This document shows, in pieces, positions 17,815 through 27,523 of a stretch of DNA of 64,000 nt (the stretch's first letter is position 1; the number at the start of each line of letters is the position of its first letter). A model generated the notes under the pieces. The model did not search any database and was not told the origin of the DNA. It was given only the letters and a program-made list of their open reading frames with translations. Both the position numbers and the translations under genes were made by a program. The stretch covers positions 38,752 through 102,751 of the forward strand of contig DATCLO010000051.1 of the NCBI GenBank assembly GCA_036563875.1, read 5' to 3'. Origin of the DNA: ZC4RG29 sp036563875. Its GTDB lineage: Bacteria; Bacteroidota; Bacteroidia; Cytophagales; Cyclobacteriaceae.

Positions 17815-20187
17815 TCAAAATGGATAACCGACAGCGATGTTAAAGACCAGATTATCATGCCTCCAGTCGCTATCGGACAGCCGAACATCCCGAAGTACCC
17901 AGCGCCCACCTTCCTCAAGCCATGGTTTTCGGATGGGTATTCCCACGTCGAAGCGAAGAATAAAAAACTGAAAGTCCAGACGGAGGCCAAGACCTGTACC
18001 TACGGCAAGTTCCTGAAGAAACGTATCCCAGGTGAACTGTCCACCGGATCGCTGAGGGTCTTCCGTCAACAACCAGATGTTGCCCGCGTCCACGAATACT
18101 GCCCCTTTCAGAAAGCGTACGATGTCAAATCTGTATTCGATATTACCTTCCAGTTTAATGTCACCTCGTTGATCAATGAACTGAATGTTTTCCGGATCTA
18201 CAGGAGGCGAAACGGTTCCGGGACCCACCGACCGCGCGGGGAACGCTCGAATGCTGTTGCTGCCTCCGGTTGAGAATTGTTTGATGTATGGCAGTTGGCT
18301 TGAGTTGCCGTAGGGATACCCGGCTCCCGCTGCAATGCGGAAAACGAGACGGTTCTTGCGATCAAGTTGGAGGTAATATCTAAAGTCGGCATCTCCCAAC
18401 ACAAACTGAGAGAAGGGTTGTCCGAAAATCACGCCCACGGTATCCTCGGCATTGCGACTGCCTCTGGAAATCCAGTTGGCAAGATTGCCGGCGAGATTAA
18501 AATTAGTATGCAAAAAGAAATGCGACCGTCGCTGCAGCTGTGATCCATAATTGATCGCACCCGGATCCTGCAACTGCGTATTAAGCTGAAAGGAATACCG
18601 CATGCCGGGAATGAACTGGTTCTGAAACGAATTGTTGAGATACGGATTTGCTTCGAGTAAATCGTTAAAAGCTTCAGACTTCTGGCTTACGCGAACATAG
18701 TTCAGGTCGACCGGATACAACTCGTGATTCTTTGTCGTGGTCTCCCGCCAGGTGTACCCCGCTCCTGCATTGAAGGAATTCAACTGAAAATAGCCGATAC
18801 GTCGCTGGAACGTTGTGCCCAATCTGAAGTTAGTATGTGGAATAAACTTAGTTGAATAGTGCGTGATCCTGATCGGAGAAATCATCCGCGGCACAGAAAG
18901 GCTCGTCTCCGCAAAGAGCTCGAAGGCAGTAAGGGGATCAGGGGACTGCCGGTTGATCTGAACCTCATACGATCCGCTTACCTTAAACTGAAATTGTTCT
19001 GCTCCTCCGAGAAAGTTTCTGTTCGTAAACGTCGCGCTCAAACCGGGACCGACAAAGTTGTTCGACTTACTTACCCCCTGCAACTCCAGGCGCAGGGACT
19101 TCTTCAAAAGCGGTGTAAGGTAGATCGTTGCGTCAAGAAGAGAATCGCCGGCTTCCCGATACCGGATGTTGACAAACTTGAAGGTACCGAGTCCCATGAG
19201 GTGACTGATCGTAAAGTTGTGCATCGTACGCGAGTACAACTCGCCGTGTCTGAGGTTGATCACGTCCGTAAGAACACGTGGTCTGAAAGCGCCTTCAGTG
19301 CTTATATACCGATAATCACCAACTCTAACCGTATCACCCGCAACGGTGGTCGAATCACTTCCCGCCTCCCACACTGAAAAGTCGTTGACGACGTCAACAT
19401 TTCTTAAGGTATACGGCCGTTTTGCCTTTGACGGCACACCGGGCGCGTAAGTAAGCTTGAGATCAACCTTACGGCCGCCGACCGTCGTGTCCGCCTCGAA
19501 AAGCAGATGGCGGTCGTCGAAATAATAGTAACCGTAGTCCTCAAGACGCATCTCTATACGAGAACGTTCATCCGATAGCCGTTGAAGATCGTAACGTTGT
19601 CCTACTCTCAGAAACGTTTCCCGCATCACCTCAGCACTGTCACGGAAAATACGATCATGTGGAATCTCGATACTGCGAATCCTGAAGGGCGGGTACAGTT
19701 CCACGTCATACACCACGTAGGCCTTCTTTCGTTTTCTCTCGACCGACGATTGAACAAATGATTCAAAGTATCCACGGTTAAACAGGTTGCCTTGCAAGAT
19801 GTCGGCCGTTAGTTCAGGCTTTGCATCCGAAAGCAACACGGGTTCAGTCCCGAATTTTTTTCGTATCCAGGCACCCAACCCTTTCGTTTTCTTTCCCGTG
19901 ACATAGTAGATCCAAACCCCCGGTCTGGAACCCAGTAGCGTTCCATTCGGCTTTGGCGTTATCATTTCCTCCAGTTGAGACTTCAACACCTTTCGCTGTC
20001 CGACGTTGCCATGCCGGTGAAACACAATCTCGCCACCTGCATAAAAGCTCTCTCCCTCGGCAAGGAACTTGTTGGCCGTGCATGACGACAGCATTGCTCC
20101 TGCCAGAATCAGGAGTACAATCGCAATCAAATGCTGTCCGCCCGTTCCCCTATTTTTTTCCCGTATCATTTGCCTTGAACAACTCAC
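17815..20187 (-). CDS. tamL: Translocation and assembly module lipoprotein TamL (BamA/TamA-type outer membrane barrel)
   Basis: Omp85-family outer membrane protein of 790 residues. The N-terminus is a lipoprotein signal ending in Cys36 (LSSC), followed by TANKFLAEGESFYAG, the typical start of Bacteroidota TamL. Then come POTRA-like domains (residues about 45-330) and a C-terminal 16-stranded-type barrel with the conserved GGSNSIRAFPARSVGPG segment of the L6 loop and a terminal hydrophobic strand (NIAVGYPF). It overlaps tamB by 38 bases from this start. Met7 would place the start at 20169 and shorten the overlap, and is equally plausible. Confidence 0.93.
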   Translation of the reverse strand: MSCSRQMIREKNRGTGGQHLIAIVLLILAGAMLSSCTANKFLAEGESFYAGGEIVFHRHGNVGQRKVLKSQLEEMITPKPNGTLLGSRPGVWIYYVTGKKTKGLGAWIRKKFGTEPVLLSDAKPELTADILQGNLFNRGYFESFVQSSVERKRKKAYVVYDVELYPPFRIRSIEIPHDRIFRDSAEVMRETFLRVGQRYDLQRLSDERSRIEMRLEDYGYYYFDDRHLLFEADTTVGGRKVDLKLTYAPGVPSKAKRPYTLRNVDVVNDFSVWEAGSDSTTVAGDTVRVGDYRYISTEGAFRPRVLTDVINLRHGELYSRTMHNFTISHLMGLGTFKFVNIRYREAGDSLLDATIYLTPLLKKSLRLELQGVSKSNNFVGPGLSATFTNRNFLGGAEQFQFKVSGSYEVQINRQSPDPLTAFELFAETSLSVPRMISPIRITHYSTKFIPHTNFRLGTTFQRRIGYFQLNSFNAGAGYTWRETTTKNHELYPVDLNYVRVSQKSEAFNDLLEANPYLNNSFQNQFIPGMRYSFQLNTQLQDPGAINYGSQLQRRSHFFLHTNFNLAGNLANWISRGSRNAEDTVGVIFGQPFSQFVLGDADFRYYLQLDRKNRLVFRIAAGAGYPYGNSSQLPYIKQFSTGGSNSIRAFPARSVGPGTVSPPVDPENIQFIDQRGDIKLEGNIEYRFDIVRFLKGAVFVDAGNIWLLTEDPQRSGGQFTWDTFLQELAVGTGLGLRLDFQFFILRFDVGIPIRKPWLEEGGRWVLRDVRLSDSDWRHDNLVFNIAVGYPF

Positions 20188-23100
20188 GCAGGGAGTTGTA
20201 GTCTTTTATATATATGAGTCCGACACCCGTCTCCTTCAATTCCCCATCGATCATGTCGTAGTCGCTGGCGTAGAACCCGTTAATCCTGAATCGTCCATCT
20301 TCGGTAAGCTTGTACTCCAGCGCCAGGTCACCGATGTAATCGGAGGCATTGCCCTGTTGGGTCCCGCCTTCGATGTCGACATTACCAGCAAGCTTGACGA
20401 CAAGCCGGTCGTCTAAAAGACTTTTCGACACCCCTAATTGAAGTTGCGTATATTCCGAAGTTCTTCCGTTCGCGTAGTCCGAGCCTGACTGAAGGTCGAA
20501 TGTAAGTTCCACGCCCTTGATCTGCTGGGCCATGCGATTGAGTTGGTCTGACAACATTCTGTTGACGCTCGTTCGCGCCGCAGCACTAAGCGTGCCTCCA
20601 CTCTGGGTTTCGAAGGGGTTGTCGGAAACAAAGCGCTGCAGGATAAGCAGCGCAAAGACTTGCTTGTTGAGATCCTGCTCACGGGTGTTGATATCCTGTA
20701 TCCGCGCGTAGACACTCCCTCCCACTGCACCGCGTTGTTGCTCTGGCATGTCAAGTCGAAAAGAAATTTCCGGTCTGAGCAATTCACCACGAATTATTAG
20801 GTACACCTGGAACGGCAGTCGCGCACGATACGCCTCCATATTGCTTCCATCGGTTGCTTGCGAGGCAAACAAGTCGATTGGAGACGCATCGATCCGGTTC
20901 AATGCTGTAATGTTGAGTTCAGCATTCATGGGCTCACCATTCCACACGATATAGCTCCCCGACTCTATTTCAAATTCTCGTTTTACAAGTTTATAAAACG
21001 TAAATTCATACGAACCCTTCGTTAGTTCATAGCGACCCGTAAGGTTCACATTTCCGGTTTCATCGATGTCAAGCGTCAGCGTTGCTTTGCCGTTGACTTT
21101 CAGCTGATCGCCAGTGACCGGATCCATGACGATCGTGAAGGTTTCCTTGTCGTCCAGTTCCACACGTGCTGTGAGGATAACGCCCTGGAAGGGTGCGCGA
21201 CTGGCAAGCGTGTCCAGGCCTTCCTGCAGTTTAGCCATGTATTCGGGTTGGTCACGGTCAACGAACGTGACAATGCCCTTCGACTGCATTACGCCGGCTT
21301 CGCTCTGAGGCACAACAAAGGTGAACGTGCTTTGATCACCCAGGCTTATGGTCATGTCTATTTCAGGGCGTTCCAGCGAGCCGCCTACCCTGGCGTTGGT
21401 ATTGAGCCAAACGCTGCCGTAGAATAATTCATTATCGCCTTCCTTCGTGTTGAGCAACTGAAAGTTTCGTGCGACCGTCGTCAGGTTGAGTCGATACTGC
21501 CCCGAAGCGTCTCCCGTCATCCCCCCGTTAAAGGTCAGCACGTTGTTCTGTCGATCCCGAATCGTAAAATTCTGCAGAGTAATGGTGCGGTCTCTGAACC
21601 TTACCGTCTCGTTGTTAAGGCGAATCGGTATCTTCGTATAGGCCGGCAACGCTTCAGCGTTCTGCAGCGTAAGCGATCCTATGATGGATGGCTCGGTTGT
21701 AGAACCGCTTACGGAAAGATCCGCTTTGAGCGTTCCATTGAGTCCCGTTACGTATTCCGTGAGGAACGGCTGAAGCGCTGCCAGCGACAAAGCGCTGATG
21801 TTCGCATCCAGTGTCAATTGTTGATCTGGGCCGGACTGAATCCTCCCGTCAACATCGATATTCAGGCCCGGCCCGTCGCCTGACACATCAAGCACTGTAA
21901 GAGTCGGTTCGGGTTGATCGACCTTCACCTTCAGGTCGCCCAGAACTTCATCTCCTGCGGCAAGATTGGTGAGGGTTATATCGGCTTGTACCGGGCCCCG
22001 CGTAGTGTCGCTCAATATATTAATGTCGCCATCCAGCGTTCCGCGCATCAGCGTGTCAGCGAAGGCCAGGTTGACCAGGGTTTGGACTTTCAGATTAGCG
22101 AGCGAAATGTTCAATGCTTCCTGCTCACCTACCGGCGCGTTGATGCTGATTCGTTCCTGCTCGTGCGTCAGGTCAAGATGCTCCGCGGCAAAACCCGATT
22201 TTCCAATGCGGATCACATTGTCGCTGGGAACCGACCACTCATCATAGTTGAGAACGAGATTGTCATCCAGGCTGAAAGCATAGGCGTCCTCAAGACTTCG
22301 GAACACGCCGCGGACGACGTATCGCTCTTCCGTTGTGGAGTCATACACGGCGATTCCTGTTTCAATCGAATCACCTGCCACAGTGCCGTCGAACAGAAGA
22401 GAAGGAACGCGTATGCTTCCTGCGAGAATATCGTCTGCTTTAAACCTGTATTCGAGACGTCTCGGTCCGGAGTTTGCCGTAAGCAGCATGTTCCTTGCGG
22501 CGAAGGACTTGTGAACAAGCTCATTCACGTTGACAACAAGATCCAACCGGTGGTCTTCGCTGTCGAACGAACCCCTGATCTCTTTGATGTCAATTCGTTC
22601 GAGATCAGGAACCAATACTTCAGTCAGGATATAGCTGTTTTGGAGGTCAATGGAAAATTCAAAGTTCTGCGGTCCGGTAACTGACGTATCTTCTTCAAGG
22701 GAGTAGTAGTTGCTGAAATGTGACCGCAACACAGTTGGCAGGCTTAGGAGGTCGAATGATCCGGAGAATCTGGCTTGCAGAAAATCCGAATCGATGTTAA
22801 GCGAGGCCTTACCCTCCTCAGTAAGCGAGGCGACAAGCAACGAATCGACCCGATATATCCTTTCGCCATTATTGAATGCAGCATCATGTATGGCGAAGTC
22901 GCCGTTAAGGTTCTTCGGATCGGCATTGTCGAGATCAACTGACAGTTTCAACGCTGCTTTCAACGGGCGATCGAGCAGGTTAAGCGCCTGCAAATCGATT
23001 TGACGCAGGTCAAGGTCGAAATGATATGCCTTCTCTTCAGCGGCATAGCTGTAATCGAGGTCGCCTTTGAGTTCGAATGAAAGATTCGGATCGTCCATCG

Positions 23101-25111
23101 ACGCCAAACCATTGAACACAGATTTCTGCACGGAACCATCGATGACGAGATCGCGATAAACGTAATCATTAAAACCAAATTCGTTAACCGTCACCCGTGC
23201 ATATGCGTCAATATCTTCGAGTGACAATCCAGCACCTTCGACCGTACCTTCCAAATCCACAATACCCAGTTTATCGCTCGCAAGGAGTTGACCCAATTCA
23301 AATTGCGAAATGCCAAGTCTTCCACGATAGGCGCGTAGTTGAAACTGCTCGTCGAGGTGAAGCACTGCGTCGGTGGCAATGGAGCCGAAGCTCGACTCCA
23401 GCGTCGCACGAACCGCAGGATTTGCCAGCGTCCCCGAAAATTCTCCTTCCAACGCCAACTGTTGGGGCAGCACAAGGGACTGGGGTAAGAGCGTGTCGGG
23501 AAGTAATGTTTTGATATCAGACGATGTTGTTCGGAACTCCTGTAGCTTCACGTCAAACCTCAGCGCGTCCCTGTCCGAAATATTTTGAATACTCCCTCGC
23601 GCGAAAACGTGCGTATCGCCCAAAGCATAAACAGAAAACCGCTCCAGATCCAGGTTATTGGTCTTGCCTGAGGCTACAGTTTCGAAACGTACGACTCCCG
23701 TATCGGGTAAATTGAGGGGAAGGCGCATGGGTGCAAGAAGATTGACGTCGCGCATACCCACATAGGATTCCGGTGCGGTGAGATTAAACTGAAGCCGGTC
23801 CAACTGGTCGGCGATGTGGGACAAGGAAGGATACTGCGCTTCCATAGACAGTCGAAGGCGGCTGTGCGGCGTTTGAAGGTCGAGGTCGTCGACCATAGCG
23901 TGCACGCTATCGGCAACGACTTCTGCGGTTAGACTATTCAAACGAAAGCCGCCCGACTCATGAAACGCAAAGCTTTCAATGTTTGCTGAGTAACGTGCTG
24001 GAGAAACTGCAATGTCGGAGATCGCGGCTTCGAGACGCGTAATCCAGAGATGTTTGGGGTCTAAGCCTTCCGTTCGCTCAGCAGTAAAATCATGATACTG
24101 TAAAGCGTTGTCTTTCAATGAAAGGCTCGCGAGTTCAAACGACCACGTTCCGGGTTTCGATTGTGGATCATTTGTAGCAGATACGGCATCAACTGTATCC
24201 TTAGGCGCAAGTTGGTGGTACGCGATGAAGCTGCGTTCGAGATGAAACGCGTCTACGGCAATTCCTGGACCTTCGATGTCGACATGCGGGTCTTCCACGC
24301 GCAGCGATCCCAGATCAAAATTTATCTCGCTTCCAGAGTTATCGTCGCGAAAGCGCACCTCGCTCGCATTAATCTCAATAGTGCCAGCAAGTAGTCTGAG
24401 GGGTGTCTCTGGTTCATCTTCGGTTCCATTGTCGTCTGTCTCTGGTGCGCTCCCCTCACGTATAGACAGATCTGCCAACAAGCCATCGATCTCTACATTG
24501 GCGAGGTCGATAAGGCCACCGGTCAGGTCAAAGTCGCGCGCCCGAGCCTGCAAATCCTTGAGTACGACATCGATGAAAATTCCGGAATAATAATCCTCAT
24601 ACCGTACGTCGATGTTGTCGAGCGATGTGCCGCGAATGGTGAACTCCCATGGTTCGGATGGGGCATCTTGTGGAGATTCTTCACCAGCGAGGGAATCCAG
24701 TATAAACTGGAAATTGAAATCCCCGTGAGAATCACGTGTTACGCGACCCTTGATATCCCTTAGTCCTACGTCGTTAAGTTGGATTCTGTGGGAAAGGAGG
24801 CCCATTAAGTCAGCATCCACCGAAATACGTCCCGCATACAATAGCGTATCCTTTTTTGGGTTCGCTATCAACAGATTATCCAGCACTATGCGTTTGGGAA
24901 AGGATATGACGATACGGTCAAGGGAAATTTCGGCGCCCGTGGTTTCCCTAAGCGATGTTACAACGCGTTGAACGATCTTGTTTTGTACGGCGGGGATCCG
25001 AATGACAAGCGCCAGCACTAAAAGCAGCGCAATAAGGCCAAGCCACACCCATCCGAAGACCCGAATCACTTTCAGGATGGTTCTCTTGAATGTACTGCGC
25101 TTTTCCTGCAT
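20150..25111 (-). CDS. tamB: Translocation and assembly module protein TamB
   Basis: Very large AsmA/TamB-like bridging protein (about 1653 residues from the preferred start) that spans the periplasm as a long beta-taco groove. It works with TamL in outer membrane assembly or lipid transport. A basic N-terminus and one membrane helix (VFGWVWLGLIALLLVLALVI) come first, then a long repetitive beta-rich part. The C-terminal TamB domain has PFQVYLIIRGELLRPEISF and ALLILQRFVSDNPF. The frame is open 32 codons further upstream to 25207, but that stretch lies in a palindromic segment and has no membrane character; ATG at 25111 (MQEKRSTFKRT) directly precedes the membrane helix and is preferred. Confidence 0.93.
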   Translation of the reverse strand: MQEKRSTFKRTILKVIRVFGWVWLGLIALLLVLALVIRIPAVQNKIVQRVVTSLRETTGAEISLDRIVISFPKRIVLDNLLIANPKKDTLLYAGRISVDADLMGLLSHRIQLNDVGLRDIKGRVTRDSHGDFNFQFILDSLAGEESPQDAPSEPWEFTIRGTSLDNIDVRYEDYYSGIFIDVVLKDLQARARDFDLTGGLIDLANVEIDGLLADLSIREGSAPETDDNGTEDEPETPLRLLAGTIEINASEVRFRDDNSGSEINFDLGSLRVEDPHVDIEGPGIAVDAFHLERSFIAYHQLAPKDTVDAVSATNDPQSKPGTWSFELASLSLKDNALQYHDFTAERTEGLDPKHLWITRLEAAISDIAVSPARYSANIESFAFHESGGFRLNSLTAEVVADSVHAMVDDLDLQTPHSRLRLSMEAQYPSLSHIADQLDRLQFNLTAPESYVGMRDVNLLAPMRLPLNLPDTGVVRFETVASGKTNNLDLERFSVYALGDTHVFARGSIQNISDRDALRFDVKLQEFRTTSSDIKTLLPDTLLPQSLVLPQQLALEGEFSGTLANPAVRATLESSFGSIATDAVLHLDEQFQLRAYRGRLGISQFELGQLLASDKLGIVDLEGTVEGAGLSLEDIDAYARVTVNEFGFNDYVYRDLVIDGSVQKSVFNGLASMDDPNLSFELKGDLDYSYAAEEKAYHFDLDLRQIDLQALNLLDRPLKAALKLSVDLDNADPKNLNGDFAIHDAAFNNGERIYRVDSLLVASLTEEGKASLNIDSDFLQARFSGSFDLLSLPTVLRSHFSNYYSLEEDTSVTGPQNFEFSIDLQNSYILTEVLVPDLERIDIKEIRGSFDSEDHRLDLVVNVNELVHKSFAARNMLLTANSGPRRLEYRFKADDILAGSIRVPSLLFDGTVAGDSIETGIAVYDSTTEERYVVRGVFRSLEDAYAFSLDDNLVLNYDEWSVPSDNVIRIGKSGFAAEHLDLTHEQERISINAPVGEQEALNISLANLKVQTLVNLAFADTLMRGTLDGDINILSDTTRGPVQADITLTNLAAGDEVLGDLKVKVDQPEPTLTVLDVSGDGPGLNIDVDGRIQSGPDQQLTLDANISALSLAALQPFLTEYVTGLNGTLKADLSVSGSTTEPSIIGSLTLQNAEALPAYTKIPIRLNNETVRFRDRTITLQNFTIRDRQNNVLTFNGGMTGDASGQYRLNLTTVARNFQLLNTKEGDNELFYGSVWLNTNARVGGSLERPEIDMTISLGDQSTFTFVVPQSEAGVMQSKGIVTFVDRDQPEYMAKLQEGLDTLASRAPFQGVILTARVELDDKETFTIVMDPVTGDQLKVNGKATLTLDIDETGNVNLTGRYELTKGSYEFTFYKLVKREFEIESGSYIVWNGEPMNAELNITALNRIDASPIDLFASQATDGSNMEAYRARLPFQVYLIIRGELLRPEISFRLDMPEQQRGAVGGSVYARIQDINTREQDLNKQVFALLILQRFVSDNPFETQSGGTLSAAARTSVNRMLSDQLNRMAQQIKGVELTFDLQSGSDYANGRTSEYTQLQLGVSKSLLDDRLVVKLAGNVDIEGGTQQGNASDYIGDLALEYKLTEDGRFRINGFYASDYDMIDGELKETGVGLIYIKDYNSLRELFKANDTGKK

Positions 25112-25138
25112 GGAAGGCTTTCTTAATCGATTTATAAT

Positions 25139-25199
25139 GCACCCGGATGGCAGGGGCGCCAGGGTAATTTCGTCCCTTTTCCGCCAATTTTCCGGGTGC
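25139..25199 (-). ncRNA. Candidate structured leader RNA of tamB
   Basis: On the minus strand an exact 8-bp stem, GCACCCGG (25199-25192) with CCGGGTGC (25146-25139), encloses 45 bases. Within it TGGC/GCCA, a GG/CC step and AGGG/CCCT can stack as inner helices, giving one long irregular hairpin. It ends 27 bases before the preferred tamB start codon. I do not recognise it as a known riboswitch class. It may control tamB translation or merely be a stable leader. Confidence 0.4.
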
Positions 25200-25605
25200 G
25201 TTCTCAAAATTTTGCAGTTGCAATTACATTGCCGGATTTGAAAAATGTGCGAAGGCCCGGGCTTGTACGTCGTACGTTATTCCTTCCTAAATGACAATTC
25301 GTCTCCACTAATCAGCGGTTCACCTGTTTTTCTAAAGACTGACACAAGGTTCTCAATACCGGCGCGTTTTGATGTCGTAGTTTAATTTTTCAGGATCCCG
25401 CAGCACCTGCAACACCTGCCACACAAGGTGTATCGTCCGCCGGCCGGGGAAGCGAGGGCGGACTGGAGGTGCCGGGATCCTTATTTAGTGGGGCAATGGG
25501 CAATGGGCAGTGGACAGTAGGCAGTGGTGATCGGTAATCGTTGGATGGCTTGCCGCAGACGTTGAAGTTTTATACTTTCCGGGGACACAATTTCTGCTAA
25601 ACCAA
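25200..25605. other. Intergenic region between divergent tamB and the SGNH hydrolase gene
   Basis: Gene-free stretch of about 400 bases. It contains the three-way-junction element at 25393-25480 and, after it, a degenerate tandem of GGGCAATG/GGGCAGTG-like units (about 25489-25530). This merges into a GGTAATCG motif also seen before the terminator near 36790. No open frame with coding character was seen. Confidence 0.6.
25393..25480. ncRNA. Candidate cloverleaf-like (three-way junction) element
   Basis: Outer arms GGATCCCGcaGCACCT (25393-25408) and AGGTGCCGGGATCC (25467-25480) pair over 14 bases with one 2-base bulge. Inside are two independent exact hairpins: ACACCT/AGGTGT (25412-25417 with 25426-25431) and GTCCGC/GCGGAC (25435-25440 with 25458-25463). 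The nesting makes a three-way junction, which is hard to obtain by chance. It could be a structured RNA of either strand or a small dispersed palindromic element. Strand is undetermined because both complements fold. Confidence 0.45.
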
Positions 25606-26352
25606 ATGAATTCCCGGAGACAGTTCCTCAAACATGCTGCAGTTGGAAGTGCAGTGGCGCTTAGCCTACCCGATATTGTGGCTGCAGCGATACCTGATAA
25701 CATTTCAAAGGTTCGGCTCAAACAGGGTGCAACTATCCTGTTCCAGGGCGACTCGATCACAGATGCTGGAAGAAGCCGGGATGCCAGCGAACCAAATCAC
25801 AGCGGCGCTCTCGGAAGGGGCTACGCCTTTCTGGCCGCAGCTGAACTACTGCACCAGCATGCGTCTCTTAAATTGAATATTTACAATCGCGGCATCAGCG
25901 GGAACAAGGTATTTCAACTTGCCGATCGTTGGGAAGAAGATTGTCTGAAAATCAAACCCGATGTGCTCAGCATCCTCATTGGTGTTAACGACTACTGGCA
26001 CAAAAGAAATGGTAATTACGACGGTACGGTCGCTATCTATCGGAACGACTACATGGCGCTGATCGAGCGCACGAAAAAAGCGCTCCCTGATGTCAGTCTC
26101 ATTATTTGTGAACCGTTTGCTATCCCTGGAACCAAAGCAGTTGACAACACATGGTTTCCTGAATTCAAAGAATACCAAACAGCGGCGCGCGAAGTAGCAG
26201 ACCGTTTTGGTGCCGTGTTTATTCCTTTTCAATCTGTATTCGATAAGGCAAAAGAAAAAGCTTCGGGCGACTATTGGGCACCGGATGGAGTACATCCGTC
26301 CATTGCAGGTGCGCAATTGATGGCAACGGCGTGGGTTAAGGCGATTATGTGA
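25606..26352 (+). CDS. SGNH/GDSL-family hydrolase with Tat signal
   Basis: Predicted exported esterase or acetylhydrolase of 248 residues. The N-terminus SRRQFLKH followed by a hydrophobic stretch is a twin-arginine signal. SGNH blocks are present: GDS with catalytic Ser50 (FQGDSITDAGR), Gly99-Asn100 (GISGN), GVND with Asn128, and Asp227-His230 in PDGVHPS. Members of this group often remove acetyl or acyl groups from polysaccharides. It starts a same-strand group with the RraA-like and enolase-superfamily genes, although 192 bases separate it from the next gene. Confidence 0.9.
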   Translation: MNSRRQFLKHAAVGSAVALSLPDIVAAAIPDNISKVRLKQGATILFQGDSITDAGRSRDASEPNHSGALGRGYAFLAAAELLHQHASLKLNIYNRGISGNKVFQLADRWEEDCLKIKPDVLSILIGVNDYWHKRNGNYDGTVAIYRNDYMALIERTKKALPDVSLIICEPFAIPGTKAVDNTWFPEFKEYQTAAREVADRFGAVFIPFQSVFDKAKEKASGDYWAPDGVHPSIAGAQLMATAWVKAIM

Positions 26353-26544
26353 TGAAATGACACATAATCGGGCTGCCTTCCACTCCGTCAAAACCCCATA
26401 AGTATCCGTCCATACAAGTTTTTTTCCATTCAAACGATTGCAGATAGAATGAATGGGCGTTGCGCACATGCTTTGTCTAACGAGGCGAACACTTAAAACC
26501 GAGGCATTGATCCCAAACTTGATTCAAAACACAACCCATTACGT

Positions 26545-27489
26545 ATGAAAAGGACTCTGATATTTTCCACATTGATCCTGCTCTCAGCTATTGCTGCATC
26601 TGCGCAGCAGATTTCGAGAGAGGAGCTCATTTTCCTTACGCCCGAGTGGAAGGGAGAACGTTTCCCCGACGGTCGCCCGAAGGTTCCTGACGACTTGCTC
26701 AAGCGACTCAAGCTTGTAACTCTTGAAGAAGCGTGGGCCGTGTTAAGGGGTCATAACTACAACTATCAGTATGAAGATGGATGGGTGATGATCAACCCTG
26801 ATAGCGTACTGGTGGGACGTGCTGTGACTGCCACGTTCGTACCAGGTCGGCCAGACATACATCGCGTCATCGACAAGAAAGGACATGAAAAAGATGGTCG
26901 GGTGAAGTCGCAAAATTCCTGGCCTATCGACATGCTCGTTAAAGGCGACGTCTACGTGGTCGATCAGTTCGGTGCGCACGAAGATGGCCCAACAATCGGC
27001 GACAATCTCGGGAACTCCATCTATGCAAAGACCGGGAACGGCATTGTATACAATGGCGCGGTACGCGACATAAACGGACTTAAAGAAATCGGTGGATTTA
27101 CTTCATTCTTCAGGTCCTATCACCCGTCGCACCACTTGAACAATCCTGATGGCAGGTTGAATACCACACTCATTGGCATCAACACCCCTACTCGCATTGG
27201 AAAGGCAACAGTCATGCCTGGTGATGTCGTTCTGGGTCGCGATGGCGGTGTTATTTTCATACCTCCTCACCTGGTGGAGCAGGTCGTGAAAACTTCAGAA
27301 ATCGTACGGCTGCGCGACATGTTTGGCCATCAGCGTCTTCGTGAGCAGAAGTATACGCCCGGGCAAATTGATTCGCGTTGGTCGGCGGAGATTGAGAAGG
27401 ATTTCTCACAATGGCTTAACGACCACATCGATAAGCTTCCTGTTCCGAAAGAACAAATTCAGGAGTACCTCAAAACTCGCACATGGTAA
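26545..27489 (+). CDS. Secreted RraA-family protein (4-hydroxy-4-methyl-2-oxoglutarate aldolase-like)
   Basis: The 314-residue product has a Sec signal peptide (KRTLIFSTLILLSAIAASAQ) and then an RraA/HMG-aldolase fold. The core shows GPTIGDNLGNS (about 148-158) and GIVYNGAVRDINGL, with the Arg174-Asp175 pair that positions substrate and metal in this family. RraA-fold enzymes cleave 4-hydroxy-2-oxo acids; some members only bind RNase E. The export signal rules out an RNase E role here and suggests an enzyme. It lies 34 bases before a dehydratase-like gene whose product could supply a 2-oxo acid. Confidence 0.85.
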   Translation: MKRTLIFSTLILLSAIAASAQQISREELIFLTPEWKGERFPDGRPKVPDDLLKRLKLVTLEEAWAVLRGHNYNYQYEDGWVMINPDSVLVGRAVTATFVPGRPDIHRVIDKKGHEKDGRVKSQNSWPIDMLVKGDVYVVDQFGAHEDGPTIGDNLGNSIYAKTGNGIVYNGAVRDINGLKEIGGFTSFFRSYHPSHHLNNPDGRLNTTLIGINTPTRIGKATVMPGDVVLGRDGGVIFIPPHLVEQVVKTSEIVRLRDMFGHQRLREQKYTPGQIDSRWSAEIEKDFSQWLNDHIDKLPVPKEQIQEYLKTRTW

Positions 27490-27523
27490 TAGCATAAATC
27501 CAATTCCTTAAATCAACCCAATC

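Noticed and set aside
25112..25207. N-terminal extension of TamB by 32 codons
   Set aside because: The stretch falls in a palindromic leader, has no family resemblance, and would place a charged segment before an otherwise standard basic N-terminus and membrane helix.
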